From contig NZ_QFYS01000002.1 in the NCBI RefSeq assembly GCF_003254525.1, positions 682,001 to 746,000 on the forward strand: 64,000 bases of DNA, read 5' to 3'. Shown piece after piece: positions 17,473 through 25,881 of this stretch (position 1 is the first letter of the stretch; each line of letters starts with the position of its first letter). The notes beneath the pieces were generated by a model, which searched no databases, was not told the origin of the DNA, and was given only the letters and a program-made list of their open reading frames with translations. This DNA comes from Phenylobacterium kunshanense (lineage in GTDB: Bacteria > Pseudomonadota > Alphaproteobacteria > Caulobacterales > Caulobacteraceae). A program made the translations under genes and the position numbers.

Positions 17473-17559
17473 TCCGCGGGCCTGCGTCGTCGCAACTTAC
17501 CAAGGCGCTCTAGCCGACGGCCAACTGTCCGAAATGATGAAGCAAAAGCGAGGCGAACA

Positions 17560-17585
17560 CACCTCTTTTATCTTGCCCTAAGCCT
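17560..17585. other. Possible nic region of an origin of transfer
   Basis: TATCTTGC at 17569-17576 matches the RK2-family nic consensus YATCCTGY at all but one position. It lies about 100 bases upstream of the relaxase start in an AT-richer intergenic region. No strong flanking inverted repeat was found, so this is only a candidate. Confidence 0.25.
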
Positions 17586-17693
17586 CAAAATTCATGGTCA
17601 AGCTCAGTGAAATCAAACGTCAGAAAACGTGAGCAAATTAGGCAGATTCGAGACCTTCCAGAGATCTAATCCGAGTCGGACACGGCGCGCGGC

Positions 17694-17730
17694 CGAAACA
17701 AGAAACCCGCCCGGCCGGAGCCGAGCGGGT
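17694..17730 (-). terminator. Rho-independent terminator of the DUF2493 gene
   Basis: On the minus strand an 11-bp stem with one mismatch (ACCCGCTCGGC with GCCGGGCGGGT) and loop TCCG is followed by a T-rich tract (TTTCTTGTTTC). It lies 24 bases after the stop of the gene ending at 17754. Confidence 0.8.
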
Positions 17731-17753
17731 GGAGGTGGGTCTGGATCAGACGA

Positions 17754-18686
17754 TCAGGCCGTCCTGGCCCGGATCGCCATGTGCCGGAGCCCGCGGGCTC
17801 CGGCCTGCTGCGCCAGGTTGACCGCCGGCCCGAACGGATGCGACTGGGCCCGTCGGCCTTCGTCGAGCGACTGCGCCAGCGTCAGGCAGCAGGCGGGCTC
17901 CAGCGCGAGCAGGTCGTCATTGGCGCGGAACGGCGCCGCCTTCTGGAACCGATCGAAGTCGGCGCGGGCGAGCACCAGCGTCACCTTCTTCTGCTGCGCC
18001 CAGCGGATGGCGACCTTCTCCGCGCCCTTGGCTCCGGTAGTGGCGAGCACCATGTCCGGCCATTGGCTCTGAGCCCAGTTCAGCGCATCGAAGATCCGCT
18101 GTGCATCCTCGGCGGTGTCTGCCATCGGGGCCGCGCGGAAGGCCACCACGGGACCGGTGATTTCCGCCTCGCCGGACTTGCGCCGCTCAAGCGCGCGGAT
18201 CGCCGTCTTGGCCTCCAGCTGGGCCGCAGTGAGGAACGTGCCGCGCCGGCTGCCGCGCCACGCGGTCCAGACCTCGCCGGTCATGGTCGTGTAGGCCTCG
18301 GACGCTGCGTCCCGGACCAGCTCGGCCGCCGCCTGCGCCACGTCCAACGATCGCGTCGCCCGGGTGGCTTCCTGCAGCTCGGTGTCGGCCACCTCCGACC
18401 CGTCGAAGTCACGCTCGAGCCAGCGCATGCGGTCGCGACCGCGCTCGGCCTCCCGCTCGATCCGTCCGGCCACCGAATGGAAGGCGCCGATCAGGCCTTC
18501 GCAGAGGATCGCCTGGACGTCCTCCAGGGCGGTGCCGCCGACGAGGTCGACGAGCTCGGTCATGATGGCGTGGCCCAGCTGGACGAGGGCCTCTTCCGTC
18601 GGATGCGGACGGGGATCTTCCAGGGCCGCGGCCTGGACGTCGAAAGCGGTGTCGGAAGAGGAGAAGGCGTGAAGGGAGAAGGTCAT
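17754..18686 (-). CDS. DUF2493 (SLOG-like) domain protein
   Basis: A 310-residue protein of the DUF2493 group, a YspA/YpsA-related SLOG-fold family common on conjugative elements of sphingomonads and caulobacters. The C-terminal third carries the family region (DALNWAQSQWPDMVLATTGAKGAEKVAIRWAQ), where the glycine-containing loop resembles a nucleotide-ligand site. The N-terminal two thirds are helical and not assigned. The ATG at 18686 is chosen because GGAG lies seven bases upstream. A terminator follows the stop. Its role in the element is unknown. Confidence 0.8.
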   Translation of the reverse strand: MTFSLHAFSSSDTAFDVQAAALEDPRPHPTEEALVQLGHAIMTELVDLVGGTALEDVQAILCEGLIGAFHSVAGRIEREAERGRDRMRWLERDFDGSEVADTELQEATRATRSLDVAQAAAELVRDAASEAYTTMTGEVWTAWRGSRRGTFLTAAQLEAKTAIRALERRKSGEAEITGPVVAFRAAPMADTAEDAQRIFDALNWAQSQWPDMVLATTGAKGAEKVAIRWAQQKKVTLVLARADFDRFQKAAPFRANDDLLALEPACCLTLAQSLDEGRRAQSHPFGPAVNLAQQAGARGLRHMAIRARTA

Positions 18687-19063
18687 CGGACGACTCCGTG
18701 ATGAGGGAAACGCCGGTGCGCCCACGCGCAACGACCTCCGCCCTGGCCACGTCGGGGTCCCTGGGGGTCACCGGAGCGGAGCGCCTCTCGCGAAGCGGAG
18801 GGGAACGGCCGGAGGCCGTTGACGCCCGGGGTGACGTGACAGGGTGAGAGGTCGTTGTGTGGGGGTGCTGCGCCCGCCCGCAGAGGCGGGCGCGCCGTCC
18901 GGCGCGCGTCGCGCCGGGTGCTGAGCTTCAGCCGCCCCGCCATTTCTCAGAGGCGCCACGGTCCGCGTGCGGGATCGGCACCCGAATGGGCGGAGACCCG
19001 GAACGGGGCTCCGGGAGCCGCAGGTGAGAAGAGCCCGGCCCGGCCTTGGCGGGGGCACGCCCC
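18687..19063. other. Intergenic leader region with several hairpins
   Basis: About 375 bases without a convincing gene. It contains the hairpins AACGGCC-GGA-GGCCGTT near 18803 and a GCCCGCC/GGCGGGC stem near 18870. It presumably holds the promoter of the DUF2493 gene. No clear -35/-10 pair stands out in this GC-rich sequence. Confidence 0.5.
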
Positions 19064-19399
19064 TCAGCTCAGCTGCGCCTCGATCTCACGTGCGCGCCTC
19101 AGGATCGCTTGCTGATCGGCGTCCTGGCCCAGCTCTTCGGCTGCAGCGGCGACGCAGGTCATCCAGCGCTCCAGCAACAACGCCTGCTCGGGTCTGATCC
19201 GATCGGCGTAGGCCTGCAGGATCACGCCGGCGAACCCTGCGACCGCCGCCTCGCCATCATCGACGACGCGGCGCAGCCGATCCAGGACGGCCTGCAGCTC
19301 GGGGTTCTCGGCCATGGAATGCGCGAGGACGAAGGCCGCGCCGCAGGATGCGGCGCGGCCTTTCAATGTGATCGCCAGTCGGCAGAGGGCAAGCCTCAT
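19064..19399 (-). CDS. Small protein of unknown function downstream of ardC
   Basis: A 111-residue protein not assigned to a family. Its ATG overlaps the ArdC stop codon (ATGA), supporting a start at 19399 rather than at the internal methionine at 19315, which has no ribosome-binding site. The C-terminal 80 residues form an acidic helical protein (ELQAVLDRLRRVVDDGEAAV and ERWMTCVAAAAEELGQDADQ). The coupling suggests that it works with or is regulated alongside ArdC. Confidence 0.65.
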   Translation of the reverse strand: MRLALCRLAITLKGRAASCGAAFVLAHSMAENPELQAVLDRLRRVVDDGEAAVAGFAGVILQAYADRIRPEQALLLERWMTCVAAAAEELGQDADQQAILRRAREIEAQLS

Positions 19400-20307
19400 C
19401 CGCCCTCGTCCGCCCCCGCGGCGGGCTGCAGGCCGTGCAGGAAGTCGCAGGCCTTCTGCGCGTGGGCGGCGGCCGAGAAGATCAGCCGCTTGTCGTTCTT
19501 CAGCACCGCCAGCCAGTCGGCGATGTAGTCGGCGTGGTCGCGGCGAGGTCGCAGGTCCAGGCCGAGGTCCGCGCAGAGGAAAGCCGCGCCGAGTTCGGCG
19601 ACGAGCTCCTCGCACGCATAGCCGGCGTCGCCCCAGCGCTTGCGCCCGAAGTCCCGCGCGAGCCGCGTCGGATGGCGGGTCCAGTGGACGCACTCGTGGC
19701 CCAGGGTGGCGTAGAAGTCGACGATGTCGGGGAAGCTCGAGTCCGCCGGCATCTGGATGTGGTCCCGGCCGGGCGCATAGTAGGCCTCGTCGCCTCCGTA
19801 GCGGATGCACGCGCCGGTCGCCTCGAAGAAGCGATGGGCGTGCGCGATGCGCCGCTCCGGCGCCACGGGCGCCGCGGGCTTTGGCCGGTACTCCGGCGGC
19901 AGGCCGTCGATCTGCTCCACGTTGAAGACCGTGTAGGCCTTCAGGAACGGGACCGACCGCTCCACCTCGCCGCCGTCGGAGCGCCGTTCGGTGCGGCGGA
20001 TGCGATTGGCGTAGACCACGGTCGCGCCGTGTTCGCCCCGGCGGACCTGGCCGCCCAGCGCCAGCGCCTGGCGGAAGGTCATCCACGTCGCGGCCGAGAA
20101 GCCGCGCGCCAGGGCCTCGGACCAGAGCAGCAGGACATTGACGCCGCTGTAGGGTTGGCCGCAGGCGCGCAGCGGCCGGCACACCTGGCCGCCGGCGGCG
20201 GGCGAGGTCCATGGCTTGGTCCAGGGCCGGACGCCCGCCTCCAGGTCGGCGACGATGGCCTGGGTGACGCGCGCGTAGAGGTCGGGTCGCGTGCAATCGC
20301 GAGGCAT
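19396..20307 (-). CDS. ardC: ArdC-family anti-restriction protein
   Basis: A 303-residue ArdC homologue. The N-terminal ssDNA-binding domain is shown by LYARVTQAIVADLEAGVRPWTKPW and PYSGVNVLLLW, and the C-terminal zincin-like metallopeptidase domain by HECVH (H204, E205, H208) in DFYATLGHECVHW. ArdC proteins protect incoming single-stranded plasmid or element DNA against host restriction. The start has a strong AAGGAGG ribosome-binding site seven bases upstream. It lies in a leftward operon with a small gene downstream and the GcrA-like gene upstream. Confidence 0.93.
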   Translation of the reverse strand: MPRDCTRPDLYARVTQAIVADLEAGVRPWTKPWTSPAAGGQVCRPLRACGQPYSGVNVLLLWSEALARGFSAATWMTFRQALALGGQVRRGEHGATVVYANRIRRTERRSDGGEVERSVPFLKAYTVFNVEQIDGLPPEYRPKPAAPVAPERRIAHAHRFFEATGACIRYGGDEAYYAPGRDHIQMPADSSFPDIVDFYATLGHECVHWTRHPTRLARDFGRKRWGDAGYACEELVAELGAAFLCADLGLDLRPRRDHADYIADWLAVLKNDKRLIFSAAAHAQKACDFLHGLQPAAGADEGG

Positions 20308-20342
20308 GGCGGCCTCCTTCGAATGACGGTGGGGGAATGGGC

Positions 20343-20810
20343 TCAGCGGAGCCCGGCGAGCCGCAGCAGGTGGTCGGGGGCGGTGGGCCGATAGGCGATC
20401 GCCCCATGCGGCGCGCAGTAGGCGCCGCGGACGGCCGCGCGGCCGCACAGGGCGAAGCTGTCGGCCCTGGGGTCCCCGATCGGCCAGCGGCACATGTGCG
20501 GCCCGATCGAGGCGACGTCGGACGTCCCCGCCAGCGGGACAGGCTCGACCACGACCGGCCAGGGCTTCGCAACCGGCATGCGGCGCGATCTGGCGGCGGG
20601 ACGCTCGGCCTTCGGCGCGCGTGGGCGGCGGGTTCCCGGCCGCGCGGGCGTGGCCCGCCCGCTGAGGCCCAGGCGGTGGACCTTGCCGATGACGGCGTTG
20701 CGGGTGACGCCGCCCAGTTCGCGGGCGATGGCCGAGGCGCTGCGCCCGTCCCGCCAGAGTTGGGTCAGAATCTCGATGCGGTCGTCGGTCCATGAGGTGC
20801 TGCGCGGCAT
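20343..20810 (-). CDS. GcrA-family regulator carried by the element
   Basis: A 155-residue GcrA-type transcription factor. The N-terminal DNA-binding domain is unmistakable: SWTDDRIEILTQLW, then SASAIARELGGVTRNAVIG, then KVHRLGLSGR. The C-terminal block with CRWPIGDP and paired cysteines/histidine (LCGRAAV..YCAPHGAIAY) resembles the sigma-70-contacting domain of GcrA. Chromosomal GcrA binds methylated GANTC promoters and controls the cell cycle with CcrM. Here an element-borne copy sits in a leftward run with ardC. An AAGGAG ribosome-binding site supports the start at 20810. Its targets are unknown. Confidence 0.88.
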   Translation of the reverse strand: MPRSTSWTDDRIEILTQLWRDGRSASAIARELGGVTRNAVIGKVHRLGLSGRATPARPGTRRPRAPKAERPAARSRRMPVAKPWPVVVEPVPLAGTSDVASIGPHMCRWPIGDPRADSFALCGRAAVRGAYCAPHGAIAYRPTAPDHLLRLAGLR

Positions 20811-20948
20811 GGCGATGCTCCTTCGACGAGCCCGTTCGGCTCGCCCGCCACCCGCCCTTCCTTCGCCTCCCGCCCCTTGCGCCAATTCAGCGCTTGGCCG
20901 CCTGCCGCCGTGGCGCGCCCGCGGCGCGGACGCTAGGCTGGGGCCTCC

Positions 20949-21260
20949 ATGGACTTCATCGACATTCCCGGCGCCTCGGGCGCCCAGTACCGTTACCGCC
21001 GCGCCAGCCTCGAGGAGCTGCCGGTCACCGCCGGAAATCTCGTCGCCGTGGTGGGCGCGCCGCCGCGGCGCCGCTTCCTGCTCTGTGCGGCCGCCCGCAG
21101 CCTTCACCGGGCGCGGCCGGAGGTGGAGGCCGTGCTGCGCGAGAACCGCGGCGCCCGCCTGTTCGTGCGGCTCAACGTGGCCCGCGCCGCCCGCGAGGCC
21201 GAACACGCCGACATCGTCGCCGCCGTCGCCCCCGACGCCGATCTGCCGGACCTCGGCTGA
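20949..21260 (+). CDS. Hypothetical protein
   Basis: A 103-residue protein of unknown function, divergent from the GcrA-like gene. It has a regular mixed alpha/beta composition with no membrane segment or known motif (MDFIDIPGASGAQYRYRRASL at the start, acidic C-terminus). Coding potential is supported by codon-position GC bias and by the lack of a better alternative on the other strand. The ribosome-binding site is weak (GGGG). Confidence 0.5.
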   Translation: MDFIDIPGASGAQYRYRRASLEELPVTAGNLVAVVGAPPRRRFLLCAAARSLHRARPEVEAVLRENRGARLFVRLNVARAAREAEHADIVAAVAPDADLPDLG

Positions 21261-21445
21261 ACCCCAGGGGGACGGCGCCGTCCCGGAGCGACCGCAACGA
21301 CGCCGTCGGCCGAAGGCCGGACCGCGGTGGGAGCCGCCGCCGATGGCGGCGGGACGTGCTCCAGACGTGCCCGCACCGAGGCGCGCCCGCGTCACAGGCG
21401 CGGAACCCTCGATGCTCGCGAAGGGCGTCCGGCCCCGGCGCGCGC

Positions 21446-23530
21446 TCAGGCCGCGCGCGGCGCGGCGTCGTCCGAAGCCGAAGGCTCGACCTCGGGCTGG
21501 CCCGCCGCCTCGGCGTCAGGCGATCCGTCCGGCGCGTCCGGCGGCGGCTCGTCATCGTCGCCGGCCTGCGGCGGTTCGGCGGCCCAGCTGAGGTAGGCCG
21601 GAGCCCAGCGGCGTTCGGCGGCCCGCTCGGCCACCAGGGCCACGAGCTCGTCCTTGCGCGCGCCGGCGGCCAGCGGCGCCTCGGCGCCCATCTCGGCCAG
21701 CATGGCGAGCAGCTTGGCCTTCGGATGGGCGGCCAGGAACATCGCGTCCGGCGTCCAGTGCCGCGTCACGTCGGCGTGGCAGAGGGCGGCGATCTCCACC
21801 GCCTCGGCCCGCGCCCCGCGGCGCACGCTGGTCGTCCGCTCTTCCCGAAGGTCGAGGCTCAGGGCCGCGAGTTCCGCGAGCAGCGCCATCCGCGTCTCGG
21901 CGTCCAGGGCCGCCACCCAGGCGATGGGCGAGAGGCCCGAGGCGACCCACGCTTCCCGCCGGTCGGCCAGCCTGCGGCGCACCTCCCCGTCCAGCTCCGG
22001 GATCGCCGGCGTCCGCGCGCGGCTGTAGGCTTCGGCCGCGAGGCTGAGCGCGCCTGCGCCGCCCCGGCCGACGCCCTGGTGCAGCACCAGGACGCAGAAC
22101 AGCCGCGCCACGACCGCCACCAGGGAGGCGACGGGGTCGTCCGCCAGCGCCCGGATGAGGGCGCGGGTGGCGACGTCCGTGCGCAGCTCGTGCAGGCCGT
22201 GGTTCACGCCCTCCACCTCGACGACCGGCGCCACCGCGACCGGCGCGGCCGTGACCGCGAACAGGCGCGGCGCGGGCCGGGGCGGACCGTCCGCATCCTC
22301 ATCATCGTCCGTCGGCGCGGGCTGTTCCTCGTCCGTCTCCACGACGGGGGCGGGCGGGCCCCAGGCGCGGACGTCGAGCCCGGTGGTCGCATCGGCGAAG
22401 ACCGCCACGAGGCGCACCTCTCGCGTGGGCGCCTCGGCCTGGTCCTCCGCCAGCCGGGCGGCGAGGTAGGCGGCGATGTCGGCGTCGCAGTCCGCCTCGA
22501 CGAGGTCGCGCGCGGCGAGCGCATCGCGCGCCGCCCGGGCCGCCGCGGCCGCCGTCCGCCAAGCCTCCCGCTCCTCGCCCTCCAGCTCCATGCCGTAGCC
22601 GTCGCCGAAGGGCTCGAGCCCCTCGTCCTCGACGTCGAACTCATCGACGGTGACATGGACCTGCCAGCCGCGGCCGTCGGCCAGCCCCCGGGCGATCGCC
22701 TCGGCGCGTGCGGTCCAGGCCGCCTGCAGGCGGTCGGGATCCAGCACGACGTCCGCCCGCTCACCGAAGAGGTCGCTCTCGAGCCGGCCGCCCGCGGCGG
22801 CGTAGCGCTCGGGCCCCACGAAGGCGAAGCGCCGGTCGTGGATGGTCACCTGGCCCGCGTCCAGCCGCTCGGCGACCCGCCACTCCTGGAAGCCGAAGCC
22901 GTTCAGGGCGGCCTCGGCGATCTCGCCCTGCGCGTCCCGGTCCGGGAGCCGGGCGAGCAGCTTGGCCTGCCGCAGCGAGCAGCGGCCCGCCTTCAGGGCC
23001 TCGAGCGCCTTCGGATGCAGTTCCGAGAGGGCCGCGAGGCGGCGGACCTCGATCTCGCCGTAGCCCAGCGCGCCGGAGATGGCCGGGATGGTGAGCCTGG
23101 CCTTCAGCATCTTGCCGATGGCCACGATCACGTCCGCCAGATGCACGGGTACAGCCGTGTTGGTGAGCACCACGGCCGCCGCCTGGCGGGCGACGTCGGT
23201 CTCGACGAAGCAGCTCACCGGATAGTCGTCGGCGATCCGGCCGGCCTCGCAGAGCACGCCCAGCGCCAGCAGCCGGCGGCGGCCGTCGAGCACCATGCCG
23301 GCGCGTTCCTCGCCGCGACCCGGGCGCACCGTTAGGGGCTGCAGGACGCCGGCGGCGAAGATGGTCTCGGCGAGCTCGCCGATCCCGTCGTCCGCCGGCT
23401 CGGCGAAGCGGAGGTTCTCCGGCGCCACGGCGAGATCGCGCAGCGCATAGGCGACCGGCGTGCGGTCCGGCGTGGCCGGCTCCACGCTCGGGGCCACGAG
23501 CCGCATCTTGGAACGATTGAACTTGGACAT
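21446..23530 (-). CDS. ParB/RepB/Spo0J-family protein
   Basis: A 694-residue protein with an N-terminal ParB/sulfiredoxin-like domain (about 20-110, including ELAETIFAAGVLQPLTVRPG and DGRRRLLAL) and a helix-turn-helix block (about 130-190: PVHLADVIVAIGKML, then IPAISGALGYGEIEVRRLA). The long C-terminal part is acidic and low in complexity in places. Proteins of this size and layout are standard on alphaproteobacterial conjugative elements and are thought to act in element maintenance, probably as CTP-dependent DNA-binding proteins. No parA gene is adjacent, so classical partitioning is not demonstrated. Confidence 0.88.
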   Translation of the reverse strand: MSKFNRSKMRLVAPSVEPATPDRTPVAYALRDLAVAPENLRFAEPADDGIGELAETIFAAGVLQPLTVRPGRGEERAGMVLDGRRRLLALGVLCEAGRIADDYPVSCFVETDVARQAAAVVLTNTAVPVHLADVIVAIGKMLKARLTIPAISGALGYGEIEVRRLAALSELHPKALEALKAGRCSLRQAKLLARLPDRDAQGEIAEAALNGFGFQEWRVAERLDAGQVTIHDRRFAFVGPERYAAAGGRLESDLFGERADVVLDPDRLQAAWTARAEAIARGLADGRGWQVHVTVDEFDVEDEGLEPFGDGYGMELEGEEREAWRTAAAAARAARDALAARDLVEADCDADIAAYLAARLAEDQAEAPTREVRLVAVFADATTGLDVRAWGPPAPVVETDEEQPAPTDDDEDADGPPRPAPRLFAVTAAPVAVAPVVEVEGVNHGLHELRTDVATRALIRALADDPVASLVAVVARLFCVLVLHQGVGRGGAGALSLAAEAYSRARTPAIPELDGEVRRRLADRREAWVASGLSPIAWVAALDAETRMALLAELAALSLDLREERTTSVRRGARAEAVEIAALCHADVTRHWTPDAMFLAAHPKAKLLAMLAEMGAEAPLAAGARKDELVALVAERAAERRWAPAYLSWAAEPPQAGDDDEPPPDAPDGSPDAEAAGQPEVEPSASDDAAPRAA

Positions 23531-23566
23531 GGGTCGGTTCCCACCCGGCCCAGAAGGACCATTCCC

Positions 23567-24517
23567 TCAGGATCCGGGCGCCCCTGTCCGCCCTTCCTCC
23601 GCCTTCTCCTGGTCGAGGTCGTTCCAGTCGCCGTAGCCCGCCGGCGGCAGCGCGACCTCGGCGAACACCCCAGTCTCCGAGAGCGCCGCCTGCAGGACGG
23701 CCGCAGAGCGCTCCCCATCCGCTCCGCGGTCGCCGGCGATCAGCACGTGACGCACCCCGGGCGGCGGTCGCCAGCGCCGCAGGTTCCCGGTCGAGAGCAG
23801 CGCCCAGCCGGGGACCGCGAACCGCCGCATGGCCGAGAGCGTCGTGAACACGCCTTCGCCCACCAGCATCGCCGGGCCCGGGCCGGCCAGCCGCACGGCG
23901 CTCCCCGCCGGCACGGCGCCGATGGTCTTGCGCGACAGCCGCCCCGCGGCGCGGCGCCGCCCGAGCCCGTCGAGGTAGGTGATCTCCACCGCGGTGAGCG
24001 CGCCCGTGGGATCGCACACCGCCGCCAGCAGGGCCGGTCGGCGCGGACCGCGGTCCGCATAGGCGAAGGCCGGCGCCGCGGCGTGCGCCCGCAGGGCGTC
24101 GCCATCGGCGAGCGCCAGGTCCACGCCACGGGCCGCCGCATAGAGCGCGGCCGGCGATCCGGCCCGGATCGGCCCGCCCTCGCGCCAGAGCCGCACAGCC
24201 GCGGGGGTGCGCTCGGCGCGGGTCGGAGCCGCTGCGCGGAAGCCCCCCTCGGGCAGGGGCACCCCGCCCTCCAGGAGGCGGTTCTCGCCATCGATCCAGC
24301 CGCGGTCGCGCAGGTCGTCGAGCACCTCGCGCCAGTCCGCGCCGCCGAAACCGTGGGCGATCACCCGGCCGTCCTGCAGCAGCAGCGACACGGAGCGATC
24401 CTGCGGGCTATGTCCCGGCGCGGGCACCAGCGCGCGTCGCCCGCCGGCGTAGAGGTCGCCGCCGTACGCGCAGACGAGGGCGGCGAGCGTGCCGCCCGAT
24501 CGGATCTTCGAGGTCAT
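23567..24517 (-). CDS. Toprim-domain protein (primase-like, DUF7146 type)
   Basis: A 316-residue protein of the element-borne Toprim family. The N-terminal region (APGHSPQDRSVSLLL) resembles the zinc-free primase-like start of this group. The Toprim core is at about 205-300, with the glutamate in MLVGEGVFTTLSAM and the acidic motif in VLIAGDRGADG. It ends in the common GDWNDLDQE motif. Such proteins probably help replication or priming of the excised element. An excellent GGAGGAG ribosome-binding site fixes the ATG at 24517. It is upstream of the ParB-like gene and 36 bases from it. Confidence 0.87.
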   Translation of the reverse strand: MTSKIRSGGTLAALVCAYGGDLYAGGRRALVPAPGHSPQDRSVSLLLQDGRVIAHGFGGADWREVLDDLRDRGWIDGENRLLEGGVPLPEGGFRAAAPTRAERTPAAVRLWREGGPIRAGSPAALYAAARGVDLALADGDALRAHAAAPAFAYADRGPRRPALLAAVCDPTGALTAVEITYLDGLGRRRAAGRLSRKTIGAVPAGSAVRLAGPGPAMLVGEGVFTTLSAMRRFAVPGWALLSTGNLRRWRPPPGVRHVLIAGDRGADGERSAAVLQAALSETGVFAEVALPPAGYGDWNDLDQEKAEEGRTGAPGS

Positions 24518-24611
24518 GGCAGCCTCCTCCAGGGTCTCTTCGCCCCTGGCCGGCCCTTCCTCCGCACCCGCCGCCGCTTGCAGCCCCTCCAACGCCGTTC
24601 CACAGAGGGCC

Positions 24612-24836
24612 ATGACGACATCGCTCGACCAGGCGCTGCTCTATTTCGTCGACCTCCGCCTGCGGGTCCGAGGCAATCCCGAAGCCTGCGCCATCGTCGA
24701 CCGCTGCCTGCGCCTGATCTGCGAGGCCCGGACCGCCGACGCCGCGACCCTGGCCGCCCTGGACGCCGAGGTGGAGGACTTGCGGGCGGACCTCCTGCGC
24801 CGATGGGGCCCGAAGCCGGCCCTGAACCGGCACTAA
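24612..24836 (+). CDS. Small hypothetical protein
   Basis: A 74-residue helical protein (MTTSLDQALLYFVDLRLRVR at the start) with no known family. It is divergent from the Toprim gene, 94 bases apart, with AGAGGG just upstream of the ATG. The composition looks coding, but nothing else identifies it. Confidence 0.5.
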   Translation: MTTSLDQALLYFVDLRLRVRGNPEACAIVDRCLRLICEARTADAATLAALDAEVEDLRADLLRRWGPKPALNRH

Positions 24837-25025
24837 GCGCGCCGCCAGTCCACATCGGTCTTCGTCGGCAGAAATACTTCCGCGATGCGGCGATCTGGTC
24901 GCCGTCCGGACGTTCTTGCCGAATTTTGTCTCGAAACAACTGTCTGTGATGAATATATCGCCCTTGCCAGCCTGGGTGGCAGGGCGTTGACTGGCCGGTC
25001 TCGCAGGCGGGTGCGGAGCAGTCCG

Positions 25026-25649
25026 ATGGCGGAGCGACGGGAGCCCTTCCGGCAGGCGCTGGTCGACCTGAGGCGTCGCCTGCGCGAGGGCGACCTCGCG
25101 CCCGGGACCCGAATCACCGCCAAGGAGATCGCCGAGGCCCTGCGGTTGAGCCCGACGCCCGTGCGCGAGGCGCTCTCGCGGCTGGCGGGTGAGGGCGTGC
25201 TCGAGGAACGCCGCGGCGACGGCTTCTTCGTCCCGGAACTCTCGGCCGCCGACATCGCGGCGCTCTACCGACTGAGCGAGCAACTCCTGCTGATGTCACA
25301 GGGGGCGACGCGCTCATCGCACCGCGACCTGCGCCTTTCGGAGCTTATGACGGACGACGATCCGATCCGCTGTGTGGAGCGCCTGTTCCTGGCCTGGGCT
25401 GTCGAATCCGGCAGCCGCGTGACGATCGAGGCCTACCGCACGGTGGCGGTGCGCCTGGCGCCGGTGCGTCGGCGCGAGGTCGACCTCATCGACGATCTCG
25501 CGCAGGAAGCGGAGGGCCTGCTGCGCCTCGCCGACCCCGCCCGTCACCGGGCCCGGCCGACGGCGATCCAGGCCTTCCACCGGCGCCGCGCCGCCCTCGT
25601 CGAACGCCTGGCGGACCTCGTCCGGCCGACGCGCGCCAGCGGCATCTGA
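25026..25649 (+). CDS. GntR-family regulator of the lasso cluster
   Basis: A 207-residue transcription factor with an N-terminal GntR winged helix at about 8-70 (FRQALVDLRRRLREGDLAPG, ITAKEIAEALRLSPTPVREAL, RLAGEGVLEERRGDGFFV). The C-terminal helical domain is not closely matched to FCD. A GGAG ribosome-binding site lies eight bases before the ATG. The gene ends 106 bases before the lasso precursor and in the same direction. The motif AATATATC occurs once before this gene and twice before the precursor, suggesting it controls itself and the peptide genes. The effector could be the peptide or a cell signal; that is inference. Confidence 0.88.
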   Translation: MAERREPFRQALVDLRRRLREGDLAPGTRITAKEIAEALRLSPTPVREALSRLAGEGVLEERRGDGFFVPELSAADIAALYRLSEQLLLMSQGATRSSHRDLRLSELMTDDDPIRCVERLFLAWAVESGSRVTIEAYRTVAVRLAPVRRREVDLIDDLAQEAEGLLRLADPARHRARPTAIQAFHRRRAALVERLADLVRPTRASGI

Positions 25650-25650
25650 G

Positions 25651-25689
25651 AATATATCTAAATATATCCCGATATAGTTTGAGTATAGA
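25651..25689 (+). promoter_or_regulatory. Putative lasso promoter/operator region
   Basis: An AT-rich stretch in otherwise GC-rich DNA. AATATATC occurs at 25651-25658 and 25661-25668, exactly ten bases apart. A perfect dyad TATATC-CC-GATATA occupies 25663-25676. Possible -10 elements are TATAGT (25673-25678) and TATAGA. A third AATATATC lies at 24952-24959, before the GntR gene. The regulator assignment is inferred from location. Confidence 0.5.
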
Positions 25690-25755
25690 GTCCCAGAGGC
25701 GTGTCGTGGTCGCGATCGCCAATCCCGGCGACCGTTCACTCGAAAGGGGACTGCG

Positions 25756-25875
25756 ATGTCCAAGCTTCATCTGCCGACCTCGCGCCTGATCTGCTTCGGC
25801 AGCGCGCGCGCCCTCACCAACGCCCCCGTGGGCGAGGACGAGCTCGAGGACGATCCCTTCATCCTCTACAGCTGA
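25756..25875 (+). CDS. Lasso peptide precursor (A)
   Basis: A 39-residue precursor peptide. A 22-residue leader carries the proteobacterial lasso pattern (LICFGSARALTN) with threonine at position -2 before the cleavage site. The predicted core is APVGEDELEDDPFILYS (17 residues). Ala1 would form the isopeptide bond with Glu9 (9-membered ring) or, less likely, Glu7. The core has six acidic and no basic residues. The calculated monoisotopic [M+H]+ of the cyclised core is about 1890.86, obtained by adding residue masses. AAGGGG lies before the ATG. It is directly followed by a hairpin and then the B and C genes, which is the usual arrangement. Confidence 0.9.
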   Translation: MSKLHLPTSRLICFGSARALTNAPVGEDELEDDPFILYS

Positions 25876-25881
25876 GCCGAC

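Noticed and set aside
20792..23335. 847-codon plus-strand open frame
   Set aside because: Antisense to the ParB-like gene and GcrA upstream region, with shadow-like composition and no motif.
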